5,713 nucleotides of DNA from positions 1-5,713 of the forward strand of contig CAYXBB010000060.1 in NCBI GenBank assembly GCA_964463285.1, given 5' to 3'. Numbering within the stretch: position 1 is the first letter of the stretch; each line of letters begins with the position of its first letter. Both the position numbers and the translations under genes were made by a program. The notes under the pieces were generated by a model, which saw only the letters and a program-made list of their open reading frames with translations, did no database searches and was not told the origin of the DNA. Below, one piece after another: positions 1 to 5,354 of this stretch. The DNA comes from JAAZLS01 sp964463285 (lineage in GTDB: Bacteria; Bacillota; Dethiobacteria; DTU022).

Positions 1-15
1 GTTTGCAAATTGAGC

Positions 16-44
16 TTGATCTTGTAAACATAAATTGATATGCT
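16..44 (+). promoter_or_regulatory. Putative sigma-A promoter of the cooC leader
   Basis: A -35-like TTGATC (16-21) is followed after exactly 17 bases by a -10-like TATGCT (39-44). Transcription would start near 51, right at the first hairpin of the leader RNA. The second leader has a comparable box pair at the same relative place, which supports the assignment. The match to consensus is only moderate, and no start site can be proven from sequence. Confidence 0.45.
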
Positions 45-50
45 GGATCT

Positions 51-199
51 TGCATTATGCATATGAAATACATAATGCGGGTAAAATGCCTGCAATGTTT
101 TAAGGTTTTTTCCAATTACAATTGCATATGGATGAGATGTTATAGTAAGAAACTATACTGGGAAGTTTGAAAACCTCCGCTGATAGTTTTTTTCGTTTA
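51..199 (+). promoter_or_regulatory. Candidate cis-regulatory leader RNA, copy 1 (riboswitch-like attenuator)
   Basis: This leader upstream of the CooC gene is homologous to the one at 1227-1384. In order it shows: hairpin P1, GCATTATG (52-59) with CATAATGC (71-78); hairpin P2, GCGGGT (77-82) with GCCTGC (88-93) around loop AAAAT, sharing two bases with P1; a conserved AAGGTT (102-107); an antiterminator hairpin TATAGT (141-146) with ACTATA (152-157); the 19-base core GGGAAGTTTGAAAACCTCC (160-178); and a terminator with a T-run ending at 193. AGGTT (103-107) can pair with AACCT (172-176), which would break the terminator. I do not recognise the class: the T-box GGGTGGNACCGCG, the cobalamin-box ending and the NiCo motifs are absent. 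The regulatory role is inferred from structure and repetition; the ligand is unknown. Confidence 0.7.
149..193 (+). terminator. Intrinsic terminator (attenuator) of leader 1
   Basis: GAAACTAT (149-156) pairs with ATAGTTTT (183-190). An inner stem pairs GGA/GTT (161-163, 165-167) with AAC/TCC (172-174, 176-178) around a TGAA loop, and seven T residues (187-193) follow. It lies between the putative promoter and the CooC gene with no gene before it in the window, so it acts as an attenuator rather than an end-of-operon terminator. Its 5' strand also pairs with the upstream TATAGT, giving a switchable structure. Confidence 0.7.
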
Positions 200-352
200 A
201 AAGGGAAAGTTAACTGGCGGTAGAAAGAGATCCGGAGGTAAAAATGTAGTTCGGCGGGAAAAGAGGTGAGCACGAGGTTCAGTACTGGAAAAAGCTTGGC
301 CGTGATAGAATGAAAAAGCGAGACAAAATTTTTTGAAACGGGGGTATGAAAG
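194..352 (+). other. Untranslated spacer with a start-stop site
   Basis: This 159-base stretch between the attenuator and the CooC gene has no open frame of note. It opens with TTTAAAAGGG (196-205), the counterpart of the sequence that serves as ribosome-binding site right after leader 2, but no start codon follows here. A strong Shine-Dalgarno GGAGGT (234-239) stands five to six bases before ATG (244-246), which is followed at once by TAG (247-249), a minimal start-stop. It may be a decayed gene start, a ribosome-stalling site or chance. The actual site for the CooC gene is GGGGGT (340-345), eight bases before its ATG. Confidence 0.5.
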
Positions 353-1120
353 ATGAAAATAGCGGTTTGTGGTAAAGGGGGAAGTGGCAAGAGCACATTG
401 GTAGCCTTGTTGGCCCATGAAGCCCTACGTAGGGGTTACAAAGTTTTGGCTGTTGATTCAGATGAATCAAATACGGGGCTTTTCAGAATGCTGGATTTTA
501 CATGCCCCCCTTCGCCTCTTTTAGATTTTATCGGTGGCCGGGAAGCCTTAAAACAAAATAAAGAAGAGCTGAACATCTTCAGGCTGGCCCAGATCACCAC
601 TGCAGATATTCCGGAAAAATATATATTAAGCAAAGATGGGCTCAAGCTGGTGACCATCGGCAAGATAATGCAATCGCTGGAAGGTTGTGCCTGCGCAATG
701 GGAGTTTTGAGCAGGGAGTTTTTAAAGAAACTGGCTCTGGGAAAAAACGAGTTGGCGATCGTCGACATGGAAGCAGGGATCGAGCATTTTGGTCGTGGTA
801 TCGAAACAAGCATAGACGGTGTGCTGATTATCGTCGAACCGCCGCTGGAATCGATCAATGTGGGTCAAAAGGTACACGAAATGACTTCCGGTATCGGCAT
901 TAGTAATGTATGGGCAGTCTTAAACAAGGTACCCTCGGAAGAAATTGCCACCCGGCTAAAAAATGAGTTGCAACAGCGTCGAATGGAAGTAGCCGGTTGT
1001 ATTTATTTCAATGAGCAAATATTTAACTCCAGCCTGGAGGGAAAGATCCCCCAAGAGCGCCTTCAGGCGGTAGCAGATATTTTTGATTGTTTTTCGGGAG
1101 CCGGCAAAGCACTTCCTTAA
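353..1120 (+). CDS. cooC: CooC-family nickel-insertion ATPase (MinD/NifH-like P-loop)
   Basis: This 255-residue cytoplasmic ATPase belongs to the SIMIBI class (MinD, NifH, ArsA). Visible motifs are the deviant Walker A GKGGSGKST (7-15), switch I AVDSDESNTGL (33-43), a CXC pair at Cys112 and Cys114 in EGCACAMG, switch II VDMEAGIEHFGRG (137-149) and a base-contacting NK (191-192). The CXC pair sits where CooC1 of Carboxydothermus has its metal-binding cysteines, and VDMEAG-EH-GRG is typical of the CooC group. In that family a dimer uses ATP to load nickel into CODH or related enzymes. The length is normal and the start is supported by GGGGGT (340-345). The gene stands alone behind its own attenuator leader and is followed by a second such leader and a metal-type ABC operon. 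The family call is firm. The actual client enzyme cannot be seen, and no CODH gene lies in the window. Confidence 0.88.
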   Translation: MKIAVCGKGGSGKSTLVALLAHEALRRGYKVLAVDSDESNTGLFRMLDFTCPPSPLLDFIGGREALKQNKEELNIFRLAQITTADIPEKYILSKDGLKLVTIGKIMQSLEGCACAMGVLSREFLKKLALGKNELAIVDMEAGIEHFGRGIETSIDGVLIIVEPPLESINVGQKVHEMTSGIGISNVWAVLNKVPSEEIATRLKNELQQRRMEVAGCIYFNEQIFNSSLEGKIPQERLQAVADIFDCFSGAGKALP

Positions 1121-1128
1121 CTGCCGGC
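1100..1128 (+). terminator. GC-rich hairpin at the end of the CooC gene, weak terminator candidate
   Basis: GCCGGCA (1100-1106) and TGCCGGC (1122-1128) form a perfect seven-base-pair stem with a 15-base loop spanning the stop codon. No T-run follows, so it is not a canonical intrinsic terminator. It may instead protect the 3' end of the message or slow polymerase. Confidence 0.25.
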
Positions 1129-1191
1129 GTGCCTTACTATGCAAATACCTGTTTTACGAGATAGCAAAGATGGGCAAACAGCGAATTTGCC

Positions 1192-1220
1192 TTGACTCAG
1201 GGATCATACAATGATACCCT
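1192..1220 (+). promoter_or_regulatory. Putative promoter of the transporter operon with overlapping dyad
   Basis: A -35-like TTGACT (1192-1197) is followed after 17 bases by TACCCT (1215-1220), which is a weak -10. A better-looking TACAAT (1207-1212) has no well-placed -35. The spacer and -10 are covered by an inverted repeat: AGGG-ATCAT (1199-1207), loop ACA, then ATGAT-A-CCCT (1211-1220) with one bulged base. This dyad could be an operator for a regulatory protein or simply an RNA hairpin. The position just upstream of leader 2 mirrors the box pair before leader 1. Confidence 0.4.
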
Positions 1221-1226
1221 AGTACA

Positions 1227-1384
1227 GGAATTAAATGTTTGCAAAACATTTAAACGCAGGCAGAATGCTTGCAAGGATTCAAAGGTTATATTAATATACT
1301 ACCAATTTTATATTGACGGCTATTATAGTATGAAACTATGGCGGGAAGTTTGAAAACCTCCCCTTATAGTTTCTTTTTTAATTT
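1227..1384 (+). promoter_or_regulatory. Candidate cis-regulatory leader RNA, copy 2 (riboswitch-like attenuator)
   Basis: This is the second copy of the leader found at 51-199, here placed directly before the methyltransferase-transporter operon. P1 is a perfect ten-base-pair hairpin, TTAAATGTTT (1231-1240) with AAACATTTAA (1244-1253), unrelated in sequence to P1 of copy 1 but in the same place. P2 pairs GCAGGC (1256-1261) with GCTTGC (1267-1272) around loop AGAAT, matching P2 of copy 1 with pair-preserving changes. AAAGGTT (1281-1287), the antiterminator hairpin ATAGT/ACTAT (1325-1329, 1335-1339), the identical 19-base core (1343-1361) and a terminator follow. AGGTT (1283-1287) is complementary to AACCT (1355-1359), as in copy 1. 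The leader ends in the ribosome-binding site of the next gene. The class is not recognised and the ligand is unknown. Confidence 0.7.
1332..1379 (+). terminator. Intrinsic terminator (attenuator) of leader 2
   Basis: GAAACTAT (1332-1339) pairs fully with ATAGTTTC (1366-1373). The inner stem pairs GGGA (1343-1346) with TCCC (1359-1362) and GTT (1348-1350) with AAC (1355-1357) around TGAA, and six T residues (1374-1379) follow. The basal G-C pair (1332-1373) is G-T in copy 1, a change that preserves pairing. The terminator lies only about 20 bases before the start codon of the operon, the usual arrangement for attenuation. Confidence 0.75.
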
Positions 1385-1400
1385 AAAGGGGGTGATTTGG

Positions 1401-2213
1401 TTGGCAGTTGAAGGGATCCTTAAAAAATGGCCCCGTAAAAATACCAATAAGAAAGCCAGTATCGATTTATGGAATTCGATGGCTTCAAGCTTTGGGGAGC
1501 GTAAACTGCCGACTTTTGAAAACGACAATTTTTTAAAACTCCTGCGGGAACACAATATGCTGAAAAGAGATGCCTTTGTTCTTGACGTGGGTTGTGGTAC
1601 CGGAAAATATGCCCTGTCGATCGCCGGTGAATGCGAAAAAGTAATTGGCCTAGATTTTTCCCCAAATATGATAGAAATAGCAAAACAAAGAGCGGCCGAA
1701 GAAGGCATAGTCAACGTTGATTTTAGATGCGCCGATTGGCATGATTTTGATTTAAAAGGAAACTCATTCGAAAAAAAATTTGATCTTGTTTTTGCCCATA
1801 CAACCCCCGCTGTGCAATGCGCCGAGACATTTCTAAGACTTTCATTGGCCGGTAAGGGCTGGTGCCTGCTTTCAAAGCCTACCCGCCGCTGTGACCCTGT
1901 GTCCGATGCCGTAAAAAAAATTGTGGGCATTACTGAAAAACATGAAAGCAGTGACCGGGATATCGTCTATGCATTCGAGCTGCTTTGGCGGCAAGGTCGG
2001 CTGCCCTATTTTAATTATGAAGTTACGCAATGGAATATGGAAAAAACGCTGGAGCAAGCCTACGGGCTTTATGTCAACCGGATTAAAACTTATCGCCAGA
2101 TTACTCAGAAAGAGGAGGAAAACATAAAGGAATATTTGCAGTCAATTGCCCGAGATGGTCTGATCCGTGAAGATATTGACACCACCATCACCACATTGTA
2201 CTGGCAGGTTTGA
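1401..2213 (+). CDS. Class I SAM-dependent methyltransferase, first gene of metal-type ABC operon
   Basis: This predicted cytoplasmic methyltransferase has 270 residues when started at TTG 1401. That start has AAAGGGGGTGAT (1385-1396) at good distance, whereas the upstream in-frame ATG at 1338 lies inside the terminator hairpin and is rejected. In-frame GTG 1392 lies within the ribosome-binding site. Rossmann motifs are clear: motif I VLDVGCGTG (60-68), the acidic ribose-binding residue in GLDFS (83-87, Asp85), motif II with CADW (about 110-113) and FDLVFAHTT (127-135). The C-terminal half (LPYFNYEVTQWNMEKTLEQ) is not one I can tie to a substrate. The gene ends 19 bases before a substrate-binding lipoprotein gene. 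From context it may make or modify a metal chelator, or act on an imported cofactor. This is inference; the fold assignment is firm and the substrate is unknown. Confidence 0.85.
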   Translation: MAVEGILKKWPRKNTNKKASIDLWNSMASSFGERKLPTFENDNFLKLLREHNMLKRDAFVLDVGCGTGKYALSIAGECEKVIGLDFSPNMIEIAKQRAAEEGIVNVDFRCADWHDFDLKGNSFEKKFDLVFAHTTPAVQCAETFLRLSLAGKGWCLLSKPTRRCDPVSDAVKKIVGITEKHESSDRDIVYAFELLWRQGRLPYFNYEVTQWNMEKTLEQAYGLYVNRIKTYRQITQKEEENIKEYLQSIARDGLIREDIDTTITTLYWQV

Positions 2214-2232
2214 AAATAAAAGGAGTGGAAAT

Positions 2233-3327
2233 ATGTTGAAAAAGACACTGTTGGGAATAGCTTTGGTAACTGCGTTGATTCTTGGCGGCTGTGCCCCTAA
2301 TGTTTCCTCACCCCTGTCGATAGAGGAAACCCGCACCGTAACGGATGCATTTGGCAGGCGGGTGGAAATCCCCGGAAAAGTTGAAACCGTTGCCGCCATT
2401 GGTGGAGCGGCCCGTATTCTTACTTACGCCGGATGTGCGGATAAGCTGGTGGGCGTTACGGAAATGAACAAGGAAAATACCTCAAAAATGCCCTTTTCCG
2501 TGATCAATGCGGAACATTTTGCCGGTATAGCTTCTGTTTCCAATGGCGGCCCCAACGAAACACCCTTTATTGAAGAGCTGATCAGAATCGCCCCCGATGT
2601 TATTTTCGCACACACTGATCAAAGCACCCTTCAAAATGTAGCGGACAAGACCGGCATCCCTACCGTGGGTATATATCCGGAGGGAATGTTTGATGGAACC
2701 TTTTATTTTGCACTGGAGCTGATCGGAGAAATTATGGGCATGGAAGAACATTGCTCTCAGGTGATTGACTATATAAAAGAATGCCAAGCCGATTTGGAGG
2801 CCCGCACCAAGGATATCCCGGATGAGGAAAAACCCACCGTCTATACCGGTGCGGTCAGTTTTAGCGGCGCCCACGGCATTGACGGCACCCATGCCCTCTA
2901 CCCGCCCTTCACCGCCATTCATGCCAAAAATGTAGTGGATGAAATAGACAACCCCAAATCGGCGGCCTTTCTCATCGATATGGAAAAGATCACCATGTGG
3001 GATCCGGATATCATCTTCCTTAATCCGGCCAATATGCATCTGGTTAATGAAGATTACGCTAAAAATAAAGCATTTTATGAAGGCCTGAAAGCAGTACAAA
3101 ATGGAGAGGTGTATTCCCAAATACCTTATACCTGCAATTGGACCAATATGGAACTGGCCATCGCCGATGCCTACTATGCAGGCAAAGTGATCTATCCCGA
3201 ACAGTTTGCCGATGTGGATGTAGTAAAAAAAGCCGATGAAATATTTGCAGTAATGCTGGGTCAACCCTTCTATGAAAAATTAGCCGCCGATGGCTATAAA
3301 TTTGAAAAAATTACCATAGGGGAATGA
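2233..3327 (+). CDS. Lipoprotein substrate-binding protein, siderophore/cobalamin/metal-chelate type (Peripla_BP_2)
   Basis: This 364-residue extracytoplasmic lipoprotein captures the substrate for the permease and ATPase encoded next. The start at ATG 2233 is set by AAAAGGAGTGG (2217-2227) and by a good signal peptide: MLKK, a hydrophobic stretch, then lipobox LGGC with Cys20 as the lipidated residue. The mature part begins TVTDAFGRRVEIP (35-47), the usual opening of the COG0614/FepB-BtuF family, with PDVIFAHTD (121-129), WDPDIIFLNPAN (256-267) and YTCNWTNMELAIADAYYAGK (299-318) further on. Members bind ferric siderophores, haem, corrinoids or nickel chelates, and the sequence alone does not tell which. 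The last bases overlap the permease start (ATGA). The longer frame opening at 2167 runs into the preceding gene and lacks a signal peptide at its N-terminus, so it is rejected. Confidence 0.9.
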   Translation: MLKKTLLGIALVTALILGGCAPNVSSPLSIEETRTVTDAFGRRVEIPGKVETVAAIGGAARILTYAGCADKLVGVTEMNKENTSKMPFSVINAEHFAGIASVSNGGPNETPFIEELIRIAPDVIFAHTDQSTLQNVADKTGIPTVGIYPEGMFDGTFYFALELIGEIMGMEEHCSQVIDYIKECQADLEARTKDIPDEEKPTVYTGAVSFSGAHGIDGTHALYPPFTAIHAKNVVDEIDNPKSAAFLIDMEKITMWDPDIIFLNPANMHLVNEDYAKNKAFYEGLKAVQNGEVYSQIPYTCNWTNMELAIADAYYAGKVIYPEQFADVDVVKKADEIFAVMLGQPFYEKLAADGYKFEKITIGE

Positions 3328-4385
3328 AGCTGGTGAAAAACACGGCGACCTACCAGGGGTACATCCGTCATAAAAAAATTTTGATCCTGTTTATTGGTTT
3401 AGTGGTTGCGCTGGCCGCCTTGGTGGCGGTCAGCGCCGGCTCGGCGGGCCTTCCCTTGAAAGAAGTTCTGGCGACCTTTTTCGGCTATGGCAGCAAACAG
3501 GCATCAATAATAATTTTTAACTACCGCTTACCGCGCGTGATCACCGCAATTGTAGCCGGGATTGGCCTGGCCGGCGCCGGCTGCGTTATGCAGTGCATTC
3601 TCAACAACCCCCTGGCCTCGGCCTCTACCCTGGGAATCTCCCAGGGGGCGGCCTTTGGCGCTTCTTTCGCGATCATTGTTCTAGGTGCGGGAACGCAGTA
3701 TCAAACTTTGGAAAGCGTATCCTTCTCTAATCCATATATGGTTTCTATCTGTGCTTTTATCAGCGCCCTTTTATCTACCTTTATCATATTGGGGCTATCC
3801 CACATCAAAAAAGTTACCCCGGAATCCATAGTGCTTTCCGGGGTAGCGTTAAGCGCAATGTTCGCGGGGGCTACCGCCTTGCTGCAATATTTTGCCGAGG
3901 ACGTGAAAGTGGCCGCCGTTGTGTTCTGGACGTTTGGTGATTTGGGCCGTGCCGGGTGGAGCGAGGTGATAATTATGTCGGTGACCGTTCTCCTGGCGCT
4001 TATTTATTTCTTTTTAAATCGCTGGAACTTCAACGCTCTGTTAAGTGGAGAAGAAGCAGCAAAGGGGCTTGGGGTAAATGTATCCCGTCTACTCATCCTG
4101 TCCATGCTTGTTTCCTCCCTGCTGGCCTCATTCATCGTTTCTTTTGTCGGCATTATAAATTTTATCGGGCTAATTGCTCCTCACATTGTGCGACCGCTCA
4201 TAGGGAATGACTACCGCTATTTATTGCCGGCAGCGGCCCTGGTGGGTTCTTTTCTATTACTGGCCAGTGACATCGCGGCCCGCCTGGTGCTTGCTCCGAT
4301 CATTTTACCGATTGGCGCCATAACCTCTTTTCTTGGCGCCCCGATGTTTCTATATCTGGTATATAAGGGGGTGGGTAGAAGGTGA
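3324..4385 (+). CDS. FecCD/BtuC-family ABC transporter permease
   Basis: This 353-residue integral membrane protein forms, as a homodimer, the translocation channel for the imported chelate. It is rich in hydrophobic helices in the manner of the roughly ten-helix BtuC fold. Family signatures are RLPRV (68-72), a glycine-rich helix leading to MQCILNNPLASASTLGISQG (89-108), FWTFGDL (201-207), INFIGLIAPHIVRP (258-271), which includes the coupling region to the ATPase, and LPIGAITSFLGAPMF (328-342). Length is normal. ATG 3324 overlaps the stop codon of the binding protein (ATGA) but has its GGGG only one base away. In-frame GTG 3333, nine to ten bases after AGGGGA, is an equally plausible true start and would shorten the protein by three residues. 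The stop codon overlaps the GTG of the ATPase gene. Substrate not determined. Confidence 0.92.
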   Translation: MKLVKNTATYQGYIRHKKILILFIGLVVALAALVAVSAGSAGLPLKEVLATFFGYGSKQASIIIFNYRLPRVITAIVAGIGLAGAGCVMQCILNNPLASASTLGISQGAAFGASFAIIVLGAGTQYQTLESVSFSNPYMVSICAFISALLSTFIILGLSHIKKVTPESIVLSGVALSAMFAGATALLQYFAEDVKVAAVVFWTFGDLGRAGWSEVIIMSVTVLLALIYFFLNRWNFNALLSGEEAAKGLGVNVSRLLILSMLVSSLLASFIVSFVGIINFIGLIAPHIVRPLIGNDYRYLLPAAALVGSFLLLASDIAARLVLAPIILPIGAITSFLGAPMFLYLVYKGVGRR

Positions 4386-5146
4386 TTGATGCTCAAAAAC
4401 TGACATTTTCATATAATAGCAAGCGGCCAATTTTAAGCAACATTGATTTTTATGCGCCCAAAGGGCAATGTACGGCCATTTTGGGAAACAATGGGGCAGG
4501 TAAGAGTACACTCATCAAGTGTCTTAATCGCATCCTGAAACCTCAGCAAGGTATGGTCTATGTAAACGGAAAAAATATTTACAACCTCAAACAAAATGAT
4601 ATTGCAAAACATATGGCTTACGTGGGCCAGCACAATTCAGGAGACAGATTTACTGTTTATGATTCTGTTTTGCTGGGCCGAAAACCGTATATCAGGTTTG
4701 AACCCGGTGCGGAGGATTTTCGCATTGTGGAGTCGGTAATCAAAAGGATGAAGCTTGAAGAATTTACCTTGCGTTATATTGATGAACTTTCCGGAGGAGA
4801 GATGCAAAAGGTTATACTGGCTCGGGCGCTGGCCCAACAGCCGGAGGTGTTGCTTTTAGATGAACCTACCAGCAACCTGGATTTGGGCAATCAATACGAA
4901 GTGCTGGCGATAATAAGGGAAATTGCCCGCGAGGATCAGATCAGTGTGATTATTGTGATCCATGATCTAAATCTGGCTCTGCGTTACTGTGATCGGTTTA
5001 TGTTTTTGAGTAATAACCGTATTTTTGCATACGGAGGGATTGAAATCATGACCCCTGAAAACATCAACGCTATTTACGGCATTCCGGTGATGGTTCATAA
5101 AGTCAATGGCATAACGGTTATTATCCCCACACCTCAAACCCCCTGA
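4382..5146 (+). CDS. ABC transporter ATP-binding protein, FepC/BtuD type
   Basis: This 254-residue ATPase energises the permease encoded just upstream. All nucleotide-binding motifs are intact: Walker A GNNGAGKST (35-43), Q-loop Gln83 in YVGQH, signature LSGGE (136-140), Walker B VLLLDE (156-161), D-loop SNLD (164-167) and H-loop His194 in IHDLN. The motif spelling and the length fit the COG1120 group that serves siderophore, haem, cobalamin and metal-chelate importers. Translation starts at GTG 4382, which overlaps the permease stop codon (GTGA), with GGGGGTGG (4367-4374) seven bases upstream; coupled translation is likely. The C-terminal part after about residue 200 is the short extension normal for this group. 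It is the last gene of the operon and is convergent with the minus-strand gene beyond 5355. Confidence 0.92.
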   Translation: MIDAQKLTFSYNSKRPILSNIDFYAPKGQCTAILGNNGAGKSTLIKCLNRILKPQQGMVYVNGKNIYNLKQNDIAKHMAYVGQHNSGDRFTVYDSVLLGRKPYIRFEPGAEDFRIVESVIKRMKLEEFTLRYIDELSGGEMQKVILARALAQQPEVLLLDEPTSNLDLGNQYEVLAIIREIAREDQISVIIVIHDLNLALRYCDRFMFLSNNRIFAYGGIEIMTPENINAIYGIPVMVHKVNGITVIIPTPQTP

Positions 5147-5160
5147 CGTAAACCGGGGGG
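5139..5160 (+). terminator. Possible terminator hairpin of the transporter operon
   Basis: CCCCC (5139-5143) pairs with the G-run at 5155-5160 across an 11-base loop and spans the stop codon of the ATPase gene. A competing nested fold pairs AACC (5151-5154) with GGTT (5172-5175) and GGG with CCC inside. No T-run follows, so efficient Rho-independent termination is doubtful. It is the only obvious candidate at the operon end. Confidence 0.35.
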
Positions 5161-5354
5161 ACGGACCCTTTGGTTGCCTGACCGTATCTTCGGGTAGCTT
5201 ACCGCAAGGGTGTTTACCGCTGAACAAAGCTGTAATTTCAACCATCCCCATCGGCTGGTCTAACAGCAAACAAAAGGGCGGCAGACTGTGTGAAAAGCCC
5301 CGTCGTTAACGACTACCCGGAATTGTCATCTGCGCGAAGCAAAGGAGCATGGTG
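5147..5354. other. Convergent intergenic region, non-coding, with short dyads
   Basis: This stretch of about 208 bases separates the transporter operon from the convergent minus-strand gene. I see no gene. It holds several short inverted repeats: GGTA/TACC (5193-5203), GCTG/CAGC (5254-5267), GGGC/GCCC (5276-5300) and the perfect 12-base palindrome GTCGTTAACGAC (5302-5313). Read on the minus strand, that palindrome is followed by GGGGCTTTT, a poor terminator candidate for the convergent gene. The GGGGACGGACCCTTTGG stretch (5157-5173) resembles repeats I associate with REP-like or IS-linked DNA in clostridial genomes. That link is from memory and uncertain. Confidence 0.4.

Noticed and set aside
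160..178. Resemblance of GGGAAGTTTGAAAACC to the GGGAA...GGTG.AA..CC part of the cobalamin riboswitch
   Set aside because: The rest of that riboswitch, including the GCCACTG-type box and the GC-rich segment before it, is missing, and these bases are explained by terminator and antiterminator pairing.
51..199. T-box leader
   Set aside because: There is no GGGTGGNACCGCG antiterminator bulge, and the downstream genes are not aminoacyl-tRNA synthetases or amino-acid genes.
1204..1209. NikR half-site TCATAC near the second promoter
   Set aside because: The partner GTATGA at the required 16-base spacing is absent; the bases belong to the shorter ATCAT/ATGAT dyad.
1338..1400. N-terminal extension of the methyltransferase from ATG 1338
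   Set aside because: The ATG and following codons lie inside the leader terminator hairpin and its T-run, which have a homologous non-coding copy at 149-193. TTG 1401 has a strong ribosome-binding site.
1364..1930. Minus-strand open frame (188 codons) opposite the methyltransferase
   Set aside because: It is antisense to intact SAM-binding motifs, with no recognisable domain.
2167..2232. Longer N-terminus of the binding protein from ATG 2167
   Set aside because: It overlaps the methyltransferase gene by almost 50 bases and would bury the lipoprotein signal peptide. ATG 2233 has AAAAGGAGTGG and gives a proper lipobox.
2482..3264. Long minus-strand open frame (260 codons) opposite the binding protein gene
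   Set aside because: It is antisense to a clear Peripla_BP_2 gene, lacks a recognisable motif or ribosome-binding site, and is a coding-strand shadow.
4967..5269. Minus-strand open frame (100 codons) across the end of the ATPase gene
   Set aside because: Half of it is antisense to the ATPase gene. The rest gives a peptide with no family resemblance I can name, and there is no good ribosome-binding site.
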